Below, piece by piece: positions 1 to 12,700 of a DNA stretch of 64,000 nucleotides; position 1 is the stretch's first letter; every line of letters begins with the position of its first letter. The stretch covers positions 1 through 64,000 of the forward strand of contig JAWPHD010011245.1 of the NCBI GenBank assembly GCA_037043455.1, read 5' to 3'. The DNA comes from Cyrtodaria siliqua (taxonomy: Eukaryota; Mollusca; Bivalvia; Adapedonta; Hiatellidae). The translations under genes were made by a program, and so were the position numbers. A model generated the notes under the pieces. It was given only the letters and a program-made list of their open reading frames with translations. It was not told the DNA's origin and searched no databases.

Positions 1-1914
1 TTATTGTCAGAGTTATGAAGCGGACACGAGTGTACACGCGAACGGACAGACAGTGCGATTACTATATGCCACCCTTCGGGGGCATAAAAAAAGCGCCCTG
101 TGTTGAAGAAATGGAATTGTCTAACAAAGACCTATTGTTTCAGCCAAAGAATTGTTTTGGACTTTTCAGACAAAATTAACTTTTACCTAAATAAGTTGTA
201 CAGCAGTGAAATAGACATTTTAGTTGTAAATAAAACTGCTAATTGAAGAAATTACTATTTCTTAATTTTCTTAACTGTCCCACAAACAAGGAGTTAACAT
301 GGAAAAAACTACATCAAAAAAGCATTTTTACTGTAAAATATTTATTGCTCAACCATTTTTCAAAACTACAGTATTTTTTTTTTTTTAAATAAAAATTCCA
401 GTTCCATTGTTATATAATTATGTACATATTGTTAAAATTACTTGGGTTACTGCTGAAAAATCTTTGGCTGAAACAAATGCCTCGAACAATGTTTGAAATA
501 AACAATAACCAAAATTTATTTCAGAACGGCAATATTCAACAAATTGACCCTGGTGGTCTCCTTAGGTTTTGACATGTGGGTCTCGCTTTTTATAAAAGAC
601 AAAGTTTTGTGCTAATAAAAATGACGGGGCCAAATGTTTGTGTAAAAGTACAATTACTTATAAAATAAGATTTGATATGACACTGAATATCAAGAATAAT
701 ATTATTATAGTAACAACATGATTTGAGTTACCAGATGCACAAACAGATGCACGGAGCGTTTAAAGGGAGTGCATACTTTTCATGGGGGTATAGCGGTCTG
801 ATTTAAAATTTCACATTAATATTTTCTATTCCATTGGGCCTAAACATTATAAATTAGACTAATAATGACCCCTTATTTAAAAGGAAATTAATTTTGCACA
901 TTAATATGGGATATCCTAGGTTACCCACCAGTGTTAATTCAAGTAACTTATGTTTCCAAAATCGATTGTAGTGTTATGTACATGTTAGAAATCATCCAAA
1001 TTCCCTATAAATCTGGTGACCAATCAAATTCACGTATTGAAAGAAGTAAAATCGGAATTATGCAAAAATCACAAGCACACCAAACTTGCGTTTTTAATGG
1101 CGTTAAGTATATATGCTGAATTTATGTTTTAGACCTGAACAACATGGATCATTTTTAAGTTTATATTCTTCTAAAAAAAGTTTGATCTGAAGTACCCACT
1201 TTTACTGCAAAAATATGCCAAGAAAAAGGAAGCATAATTATGTAAAAAGCTTTTCGCACTTAACAAACTAACCCGCCAAATAATGACAAATTACACGACA
1301 AAATTGTTCATTAAAATTCTGTCAAGGTTTTCAGGTCATATAATAATATATATGTGCCAATTAAAAGTATAGGTTTATCCATGGGTTATTAAAATATCTG
1401 TGATTGAATATGCGTAAAATGAATTATGGGTTGGTAACTCTTAATTCTACACTCCAATTTTGGGGTCTGGTCTGGCTGGTTTAAGATGTTTATACTTTAT
1501 ACTGTGTCTGTAGAGTGTTAGATTCTCAAAACAGGTAAATTAAATATAGTGTACATCTGTTGTACATGTTGGCTGTTGTTGGCAGGATAGCTACTTTAAC
1601 TCTAGTACAAATTATTATATTGTTAAATGTAACCACCTAGACATTTTGATATTTTGTTAAGAGTGCAATTTATTTTTTAACCTTTCACAATCCTGTCACA
1701 TAAACACCTCATTATATTTTTAGTACCGGTGAAGAATTTGTCAAATCATTCAAGCGTAAGATGAAAATAATTTGATAATAATGCGGTCCGACAATGAGGA
1801 AATTTAACTATGGTTATCGGATGTTACCTGTTGAAAATGTTTATTTGTCAGACGCAGCACCGCGGAACATAACAGTTACAATATAATTACCTGACCACCT
1901 ATGGGGCTTTATCA
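1..1914. other. AT-rich intergenic sequence
   Basis: This stretch lies downstream of the ZNF277 stop codon. It is AT-rich and all open frames are short and low in coding character. I see no gene, RNA gene or clear repeat in it. Confidence 0.5.
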
Positions 1915-2580
1915 TTTCTTTAACCCTTGAGCCTCTACATATATATAATGGACTGATCTTTCTTTGTATTAAGACCATTCCATTTATGTGACAAAGGGGT
2001 GTTTTGGAGAAATGACTGATGAGCAGGGAGACATTGTAAACCCTGATCAGCCTGCGAGTTACTCGGTTACAAAACTGAAGGGAACTATTTAAAAATGGAT
2101 AGTGCTAATAAATTCTATACAATAAAACAAAGCAATAAACATGGCCAAAATCCACTGATACCTTTTTTTAAATGGCCAGGCATGGACGATAAGTCCGTAC
2201 AGAAATTACCAAGCATAAAAATACAAACTATCAAATCTCACCACAATTTTGAGGGACCCGGTTAACAAGAAAACCCTTTTTCAGAGGTAGATAGCTGATA
2301 CATTGTGATCAAGAATAAAAATGCTCCATATTTTTTTATGATGGCACTTTCTGATCAAATCCTCAGATTGCCATATCCGAGCCAACAACCATTTCAACAT
2401 ATTTGTAGAATATTAACCCTTAACCTGCTAACCATGACTTTAATAGCCTTTGCTTCCATTGTAAACCCAGATCAGCCTGCTAGTAACTTTGCCTGCTGAT
2501 CAGTCATTCCCCACAAAACACCCCTTTGTCACATAAATGGAATGGTCTTAATTATGTAGTGGGTTAAGATGTACCATATT
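1915..2580. repeat. Inverted pair of a dispersed repeat (foldback-like)
   Basis: A ~140-bp segment at about 1915-2060 is present in reverse complement at about 2440-2580. Both copies share the stretch around CATTTATGTGACAAAGGGGT and a TGATCAGC-rich part. A further direct copy of the same family lies at about 32030-32165. The spacing fits a foldback or MITE-like element of ~650 bp, but exact ends and a target duplication were not resolved. Confidence 0.5.
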
Positions 2581-3250
2581 CTGGAAATGTGCAAGATTGA
2601 AATGGTTTAATATAACAGATAAATGCTAGTCTGACTGTAGGAGTGATCCTAACATTTATAATCCCTCTGTCCATAATGGTACAATAGTGTTAAATAATAA
2701 TGAACTGGCAAGTGTGACATTATTTCATCAGCCACATTCGTGTTCTGGGTGAGAGAGGGAATTAAACTTTTCACATAGTTACACAAGCATCATAAATTTT
2801 ATATAACGGTATACAGATATATCACAGACGCAATATGATTACCATTAGGCAACTTTAAAACACACCTCTAATTATGTAACAATAAGATAATACTTCTCTT
2901 GATGACTGTTTACACAGGAAGTCCTATATTAACCTGAATTCCACGATTCAACAGGGTCTGACATAAATGTTCTCAACCCATTTATCTTCAGCATTATCAA
3001 AACTTGTCCAACTATTTACCACACTTTCTCTCCAAACATACTTGTTTGACCTCAAATACACTAAAAACTTAAAAAACAGGTCTATGGTTAACATGAAGCT
3101 CAATTTCTGCCAAAAAAAGGGAAAGTGGGGTCTGACCCCAATGAACCTGACCCCGAATGAATGCCAGAATGGTACAACATATTACATGTATGAATACATA
3201 GTTCCATTCTCTGTTAAACGACACAACTTTAAATCGGGATGCTCTCCTGC
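2581..3250. other. Sequence without recognised genes
   Basis: AT-rich sequence with one 97-codon open frame (2967-3260, plus) that shows no recognisable family features. No repeat or regulatory element stands out. Confidence 0.4.
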
Positions 3251-3254
3251 CTGT

Positions 3255-3720
3255 GAGTAAGGTATCTATAGTGGACGGGTCTTCTACGATAATATTATCA
3301 ACGTCACGGACACCTGGTGATACATCAGAAGGATAGTAACTCTCTCTGAAGAAACTCTCCTCGGAGTAGTGTCTATAGTGGGCGTGTCCTTACTCATTAA
3401 AATGAAGACCAGCTGATGATGCATCAGAAGGAAAGTAACTCTTTCCGAAGACTGTTCTCCGAGTATAGTGGGCGTGATTTCCGCGATAATATTCTCAATG
3501 CCTAAGAGACCAGTTGATGTAGCAAGAGGATAGTAACTCTCTCTGCAAACACTGTGGGCATGTCTTCTGCAATTATATTTATCATTGCCGTAGAGACCAG
3601 TTATTGTATCAGGAGGATAGCAACTCTCTCCGGAGATGCTCTTCTGTGAGTATGGTATCTATAGTGGGCGTGTCCTCTGCGATAACATTTTCACTGCCAT
3701 TGAAACCACCTATGTTGTCA
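3255..3720. repeat. Degenerate tandem repeats of the ZNF277 coding tail and 3' UTR
   Basis: Units of very roughly 90-120 bp recur four to five times. Shared words include AGTAACTCTCTC, TATAGTGGGCGTG, GCGATAATATT and GAGACCAG. The unit nearest the gene is the coding end of ZNF277 itself (to the stop at 3609-3611). The others lie beyond the stop in the 3' UTR or flank. This looks like local duplication of the last coding segment followed by decay. Confidence 0.65.
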
Positions 3721-3777
3721 TCCCCATCATCTAGCTGGCACAGCAAATTGTCATTCTCGTATGTCGGGAAAAAATAT
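3609..3777 (-). CDS. ZNF277: ZNF277 coding exon 12, C-terminus
   Basis: Encodes FFPTYENDNLLCQL, an acidic tail and the stop at 3609-3611. It is separated from exon 11 by ~17.2 kb. Acceptor TTTCAG. The end of this exon resembles the tandem units that follow it. Confidence 0.9.
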
Positions 3778-6700
3778 CTGAAATAAAAGAAAATTATGCA
3801 AATATGTAAATTATTAAAAACAGAAATTTGGTATTTTTATCACATCCTTCTGTTTTATATCTTCACAAAGAGAAATATCGCAGGAGACATTTGCCTGACA
3901 GATATTTGTATATTGTAAAGTTCTACCCTCTGATGCTGAAAATGAGCTAATTCATACCTGCAAACTCTTCAGCATCAGAAGTAAGATTAACTCTTCTTTT
4001 TTACTATTTGACCGTATTAAATCTCACCCTTACAAGTCTGAATAGTCTTTTCTTATTTTATATAAAAATCAAAAGCAGCAGTAGCAGACAACAAAATCCA
4101 ATCCTCTCAATGAATTTGACCATTCAAACCAGACTGTGACCATGACCTTTTGTTATTGGTATGGCACTTTGTCATTGGTACAGCAAGTTGAATTATGTCA
4201 ATTACAAAGGTTGATGAAGAAATAGGAACAAATGAATTGAAGTGAATTGAATTGGCGCACCAACACATGAAAGGTTATATGGTGCCTAACAGACATGAAT
4301 CCTCTGTGTACATTGAGATAAAATATGGAAAATGGGCCTAGAACCTTCTCACCCTGAATTGCAGAGTTGCTGCAAATTCTATCGTAGAAACTATATTTAG
4401 GCTGGAGTCACGTTTATTGTTTTTCTGCCACTGCTCTTTTGATGTGAGCGAGATGGCACCTGAAACAATGTAGGGTTCATGATGAAGACCTTTAATGAAA
4501 ATGAACAAAAAATATGATAAAATGAACATGAATTTGGGGGGATTCTATCCCTCTGCCTACCACTCCAAAGGGATCTGCAGTGGCCCTATTCTTTGCCCCG
4601 TGACCAAAGGGGCCCCCGGGAACCACACCGGGCAGGAACAAATGAAGAAGTTCTTGGGAACGTTAAGTTTATGGATGGAGTCATTGTTTTTGAATCCAGA
4701 CGTTGATCTTTTGATATTAGCATGTTCTTGTCTAAATGCACTGAAAGGCAGATGCCTGCACGGATGACCCTTATTATTATATATACCTCAGGTATGCCAA
4801 CTAGATACGTACACTAACTCACGAGTGGATTTAGTTATTTTAAATATGTGATCCTGACCACAAAAATGACAATGCAAAACTAAAGCAAGCCACAATGACC
4901 CCTATATGTCAACCACAATAATGTAGTTATCTCGTTGAGAAAAATAGACAAAAAAATGGTCAAATATCACAGAGTACTGTATTTTGCTATGTCTGCCCCC
5001 ATGTACAGTTGATCATATTGTTTGAAGAAAATTGACCCTCAAAATGCAATTTAATTATATGCAAGCAGATTTAAAGTCAAAATGAAACTGGTGGATCTGG
5101 TGGATTAACAAATCCCGCTGCTTATTTTAATACTTGATGATAATAATAATAATAATAATAATAATAACTTTATTTCAAGAAGGTAACATATTAAGACATA
5201 GTGTTTACAAAAAATACAAGTCTTTTTTACAATATGGACATCCATTAAACTACACAATGTTACAATAAATATTTTGATAAATGCTTCAAGACTGCCGTGT
5301 GTCCCTTTGAAGTTCCTATTACAAAACGTTTTCAAAATCTAAAGCAGACAATATAGCAATAAGTTTGAACAACTTAACAAAGAACCTGTCGATGCGATTC
5401 ACAAAAATCACTTCACTCATAGCAGTCTCCTCGATAACACAATGAAAAACACCCGTCAAACAAAAATCATGATACAATCATGAAATTAAAAACGTCAGCA
5501 ATTTCTTTAATTAAATTTGTACCGATATATATCAGCTAACATAATGATTTTTCATCTGTGTGCATGTTGTAATTGCTTACATATCTGCATCAGATCAAGA
5601 ACACTTAACAAAGACATGGAAAAACGACTTAATGGAGTTGTAGGTGTCCTGATTAAAATCTACAAATTATCCATTACCCACAATTCATCTTGTCAACACA
5701 TTCATGAATTACGTCTCTTTTAACTGAATGCTGCACCTTTTTTAAAATCAATTTATTACAAATATACAAATTAAATATTAGTTCTTTGATTCTGATATTT
5801 GATAAACTAGTATTTAGTCTGAATTTGGCAATTAAAGACAAATTAAAAATGCCACATGGTTCTAAAGTCATATTACCGGGGGACTATGCACTCAGAGCTA
5901 CCCGATTGTATACTGATTTGCACAAAAACCTAATACAATAGATCGCCGAACATTTTAATTGAATTTGGATTTTAAGGCGCACCAACACATAAAAGGTTAT
6001 ATGGCGTCCAACAGGAATGAACATGCCAGGCTCATCCTCCATGTACATCGAGATAAAATATGGAGAATGGGCCTAGAACTTTCTCACCTGCAGAACTGCA
6101 GAGTTGCTGCAAATTCTATCGTAGACACTCCATTTACGATGGAACCACGTTTATTGTTTTTCTGCCACTGCTCTAGTGATTTGAGCGAGATGGTGCCTGA
6201 AACAATGCAGGGGTCTTGATGAAGACCTTTAATGAGTATGAACAAAAAATGATAAAACGAACATGTATTTGGGGGAATTTCTAACCCCTCTGTCTACCCC
6301 TCCAACGGGTTCTGCAGTGGCCCTTTTTTTTGCACCGGAACGAAACGGGGCCCTCGGAACCACATGGGGCTTGAACATTTTAAAGGAAATACATTAGGAT
6401 TGTTGTTTTTTTTAAGAATTGTTTAAATATATTATTTTTGTATTATTGATTTTTTTATTGATTTTTTTGTAGAGAGGGTGGGAGGGGAAAACTTCTGTGA
6501 CCTTATAAAACTTGTAGTAATATATAATTATTAATTATTTTACTGTATTATAGGAAACTGTTAATGTTCCAGCTATATCCTTGAACCATTTTACATTTTA
6601 AATCGGACATTTCATAGCTTTAATTTTTCCTTTTTTTAAACAAATTTAGCCTCAAAGCCTGATGTACCCCCTTAAGAAATATAACATGTAAATATCACAT

Positions 6701-9700
6701 CCTCCGGAGGTTGCCATTGGATATTATCAACCCTCGAAATGATAATGTCCACCGAGGCAATAATGCCCATTTATTTTATTATACCGAACAAATTCTCCTA
6801 ATATACTAATATACTTGATAATGAAGAAAAAATTGTTGTTGAAAAAATCTATTTTTTCAAAAAGCTAGCGGGATGATATTTTGCACTATCACCCGCTATG
6901 ACGCGTTGAGGTTGATAGCGCGAAATATCAACCCGGCAGGGTATGGGGATTTTACATGGAGTGTTTACAGTGAGGTATAATAATAATAATTAACCTATAT
7001 ACTAAAATGAACTTATAAATATTCCCTATTGGCAACACAGGCCATGCTTTATGTCAAACCACAAACCAGCTCCTCAACAATACACAATGCAGATTGTACA
7101 ATGATTTTCCAACTCTAAAAGTCCGTAAATGTTTAACTTAAGGATTGAAAACTTTTCAATTTCCTATACTTGCTGTGAACAAGAATTAATTTTATCAAGC
7201 AAACAATTTCTGTCAACAGATTTAAACTTCGTCTTTGATGTATCGGAAATCATTTTTGCAAATCGCGTAATTTGTCTTGTGTCAGGAGGTCACCACGTAC
7301 CATCAAAAGAGATAAAAATTCAATTTCCATTAAAAGTTTTACATAATAGAATATTTTTTTATTGGGGGAAAAAGGCTCTAGGGTGTAAGGTCATGGAGTG
7401 CGGGTGAAAAATGGCTGATAATTACATTTTATCCAAGTAAATAAACTACAGGTATTGGTAAAATGGGCTCAATTTTGAAAAAAAATATATATATTGAAAT
7501 GAACACAGTATCACTGTATTCAATTTTAAAAACATTCTGCTCGAGCCATGATATAAGTTAAAATGATTCTACAAATTTACTGTCGTCATTGCTTTTGGAA
7601 AAGGAATTACCATTTCCCCCGTGAGTTAGGTGCAATATAAATGAGACAATCAAATTGTTGTTTAACAGATCAAGAGAGGTCTATAACATAACCAGTGTTG
7701 TCTGATCACGTTCATTTCTAAAAATATTGTTTAAATTAACAATTAGGTTCTTTTTCCCAGAGAAAGGGATAGTGACAACTATACAGAGGTATGAGGACAA
7801 AGTTTTTTTCCTTCCTCTCCTTCTCTCTCTTCTCGTCTTTCTTTTCTGTTCTTCTTTCTGTTCCCGTCTTTCTTTTCTTTTCTTCTCTTTCCCTTCTTTC
7901 TTTTCTATTCTTAACAGTTTACTTGGTATAAATTGTTTGTATACCATCTGACTGGGTCAATATATTTTTTAACATGTTTTATGCCTGCCATTCGTTTGAA
8001 CTCAGCTTATACCTCCATCTGGCATGTGTTTGAACCCAGCTATAGACCTCCATCTAGCATAGGTTTGGAACCAGCAAACATCTTGCAAATAAGATTAACT
8101 CTTTGGGGAAAACGACTGATCATCAGTCGGACTCACAGGCTGATCTGGGTTTACAATGGACGCAAAGGCTATTATAGTAGTGCTTAGCGGGTTAAGGGTT
8201 AAAGAAAGTATGTTTTACTCTGGGCCGGTAATTTGGAACGAAATCCCAGAGCATATAAGTTCTTGCATGTCAGTTTAATCTTTTTCAAACAATTATATAA
8301 CATGGATAAAAAGGACTATATAACTGAAATTATTTTCGTTAAAATTGTTATTGGATCACAATATAGGTTTTTACTTTTACACTTTTGTTTCCATTGTCAA
8401 TATTGTTGTGTTGCTATAAACATGCATGTATGCTTTTGTTTACTATGTTGCTTTGTAAAGAGGGCCTCGGGGAAGATTAGTATTTTTTTACTAAATAGGC
8501 TACCCTCTTAAAAAAACAGTTTTCCATTCAATTCAATCCAACTCTACCCTAACTATCAAATAGATTCCTCTTGTTCTTTTACATGCACCGAGCACGGACT
8601 TCAGTTTATGTTACGGTCCAGTGCTCGAGTTTTTGTGACGGTCCAGTGCTCCAGTTTATGTGACGGTCCAGTGCTCCAGTTTATGTGACGGTCCAGTGCT
8701 CCAATTTATGTGACGGTCCAGTGCTCCAGTTTATGTGACGGTCCAGTGCTCCAGTTTATGTGACAGACCAGTGCTCCAGTTTATGTGACGGTCCAGTGCT
8801 CCAGTTTATGTGACGGTCCAGTGCTCCAGTTTATGTGATAGTCCAGTGCTCCAGTTTATGTGATGTTCCAGTGCTCCAGTTTATGTGACGGTCCAGTGCT
8901 CAAGTTTACAGAGTTCAGATCATGGTTTTGTTATTTTTAACTGGCAAATATGCCATTTTTCTACTGAAATGGTAACAGACTCCAGTTTATGTGACGGTCC
9001 AGTGCTCCAGTTCAATGCTGATTTCACTCCTAAAATGAGTGAAACCAGCTCCTTGATGCAGAAATAGCCATAAACATTGATGATCTGGAGACCTCGTCAA
9101 CGGCAATGTTGACATTTTTAACAAGCTTTATTGGTAAAGGTTAAAAGAATTATCAAAATCATTTGATAAACAAAGAAGATATGTCCTTTTGAAGTTCTTT
9201 AGAAAGTCAAGATTTTAAGGACATCTTAGTTCTAAATTACCATATAAAATATAAATAATTATATAAGACAATGATAATATACTGATAAACAGGAAAGAAA
9301 ATTACAGCTGTATGAAAAATAAGTATACTTAAAATTGTAATAGTGCATTATTCTTTGATTTACATGACATTAATCAATATGCCATAATTTATTATGGAAC
9401 TCAAAATCGCAGCTGCCATAATCATGCTATAAGGGAACCTTCAAATGGTCATATCTTCTATTTTATCATTTGATTTTGATAACTCTTTCACCCTTTTCCA
9501 AGTGTTTCAGTTTTTCTCAATAACAATGGTTGTTTGAAAATATGTCTACATTCCCCTAGTGTTCCAATTTAAATGCTGAAGCAAACGAGACAAAATCAAT
9601 ATTTTTTTGTGTTTTTTTTTTAAATAAAGCATAAGAAATTAATGTCAAACATAAATAAGAGCACCACCCGTTTCCTAAAGTTTTTATGTTAAAAGCATTT

Positions 9701-12700
9701 CCTAGGTGACAGGTCAATGTAACCTTACTTCTGACCTTCTAACAAAAAAATAACTGATAAGGGATGTTGTTTAAACAAGAGCACTATTTGTTTCAAGACT
9801 GTAGATCGTGAATAACAGCTGGGAAGGAATTTGTCATGAACTGGTCACAATGACATCTGACCTACTATGCTTAAAATTAATAGAAACAAGTTGTTGTTTT
9901 GACATGGGTACTATATCTGTAAAGTTTCAAAATTGTAGGTCTAATAGCTACAAGTTACAGTGAGGAAAATGCCTTAGGATTCAGTCATTGTCAGTTCAAT
10001 GTGACCTTGATGACCTACTTCCTCCTCTGACCAATCTCAATGTATCTAAGTTTCATGAGTGTGAGTGCTGTGGTTTCAGTTATTTGGTAGAATGTATATT
10101 TCCATATATGGTCATGGTGACCTTGACATTGGGCCTACTGACCGCAAAGACAATAGGATTCTTTCTCTTGCAAACGTCAATGCACATACAAAGTTTCATC
10201 AGTGGGGGTGTTATGTTTTTTATATTATCATGCAGAATGCATATTACCACATTAGATCATAGCGACCTTGACCATTGACCTGCTAACCACACTGAAATAC
10301 AATATTTTCTGTTACCAAGGGCAATGTACCTATGAAGTTTCATGAGTGTAGGTGTTATGGTTTTGAAATTATCCCATGAAAGGCCTATTTCCATATAATG
10401 TCACGGGTGACCTTGACCTTTGACCAAATGACCCAAAATCAATAGGCTTCCTCCTCTCACCCAAGTCAATATACCTATGAAATTTCTTGAGTGTGAGTGT
10501 TATAATTTCATTTCTATATAAGTCATGGCCACCTTGACCTGTGTCCCACTAAACAATAATCAATAGTGTTCCTCCTCTCACCAAAATCAATGTACCGATG
10601 AAGTTTCATAAGTGTGGGTACTATGGTTTCGAAGTTATGATGGAATGTCTATTTCCATATAAGGTCATGGTGACCTTGACCTTTGACCTACTGGCCCCCA
10701 AAACAATAGGGTTCCTCCTTTCACCTAGGGCAAAGGGCCTATGAAGTTTTACGAAGGTAGGTGTTACGGTTTGGAATTTATTGTGCAGAGTGAATGATTC
10801 CATATAAGGTGATGGTGACCTTGACCATTGAACTACTGTCCCTAAACACATTAGGGTTTCTCCACTCACCATGGGCAATGTAAGTATGAAGTTTAAAAGT
10901 GTAATTGTTTCAATTCTGAAGTTATTATGAGGAATGCTTTTTTCTACATAAGATGACAGTGACCTTGATCTCCGACCTACTGACCCCAAAAACAAGAGGG
11001 TTCCTCCTCTCACCTATGGTAATGTACCTCTGAAGTTTTATGAGTGTAGGTGTTACGGTTTTGAAGTTATTGTGTGGAAGGCATATTTCCATATAAGGTC
11101 ACTGTGACCTTGACCTTTGACCTACTGGCCCCAAAAGCAATCGGGCTCTTACTCTCACCTAGAGCAATGTAATTATGAAGTTTCATGAGTGTAGGGTTTT
11201 GAAGTAATTGTGCGGCATGCATAATTGCATATAAGGTCACTGTGACCTTGACATTTGACCATACTGGCCCAAAATGTGATAGGGGTCCTCCCCTAACCTA
11301 GGGCAATGTACCTATGACGTTTTATGGTTTTGAAGTTATTGTGCGGAATGCATATTTCCATATAAGGTCACTGTGATCTTGACCATTGAACTACTGGCCC
11401 AAACACAATAGGGTTCCCCCTCTCACCTAGGGCAATGTAATTATGAAGTTTCAAGAGTGTAGGTGTTATGGTTTTGAAGTGATTGTGCGGAATGCACTTT
11501 GAGCTACTGGCCCCAAAAAACAATAGGGATCCTCCTCTCACCTAGGACAATGTACCTATGAAGTTTCATGAGCGTAGGTTTAATGGTTTTGTAGTTATCG
11601 TCCGGAATATGCAATTATTTATGGACGGACGGACAAACAGACAGACAGACAACCCCAAACCTTAAAGCATCCCATTTTTCAAACGGTCATATAGAAATTA
11701 AACTGTACCCACCACAGTGTTTTTAGAACTGTGTGGTAGGACAAATGAAGACTGATTAATGGACTGGCAAGGCAGTTATGTTGATAGTGGACACCATTAA
11801 GGTGCAATTTCATCTTGTCCATTCAAAAAACAAATCATACATTATCTAAAGAAGAATAGCTTTCATAAAAATGTACCAACGCGCGATACCTGGGGAAACA
11901 CACTCTATAGCGTCATCGCATCACAACTGAACATTATGTTTTACGAAATCGAGAACTCAACCAAATCATATAATGGGCCAAGATCTCAATGCTTTGTGAT
12001 TACTTTGAAATCTGAGATGTGCATAATTGCTACAAGGTTCCTTTTGTCACCAAAACAGCATCACGATTTTACAACAAATGTCATATTTTTACTAAATTAG
12101 AAAGGTATAATTTCTCTTTACACGGAAATATGCAATTTCTTTGAATAGAAAACGATCGCTAGTAATACATTAATGGAAAGTTAGACTTTCAATAGCCGTC
12201 CCCAATTTCAATGAGTTACAGGTAGACAAATTCTTTAGAGATGTTATCAATTAATTTAATTTAAAGTACTACAATTGTTGCATATTACTGTCCATCAATC
12301 ACAGAACAAAACACGGTAATGCAATTACTACATCAAAAAATATACAAGAGGACAAAATAAGAAACAGACACTCTGCTGGTAAATTATATGTCCTGCCATA
12401 CCTGAATACTTCTGTCAGGTCTAGTATGTAAACTAAGAAAAACACCATACATGAACTTGACATCTCAAAGAATACAGAAGAAGTTAGCATCACAAGGTGG
12501 AAACTCTGTAATAGTAAATTACTGCAAGCTCCCCTAGTTTGTACCCATATAGAGGGGCCCCTTTACACAGGAAGACAAACCCCATTTTATAAAATAATGT
12601 TGCGCCTCGAGTCCCTTAATGACCATACCAAATTAGAATCAAATGCATTCACATTTGGACAAGATGGGCAATTATTTGTGTGTTTTTTTACCCAATTACC

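Noticed and set aside
7681..7951. Lys/Arg-Glu-rich frame on minus and Phe/Leu-rich frame on plus
   Set aside because: Both come from the same pyrimidine-rich tract and are low complexity.
10621..11013. 130-codon minus-strand frame
   Set aside because: It spans several ~150-bp repeats and its peptide repeats with them (GRRSRSLSSY-like), so it is an artefact.
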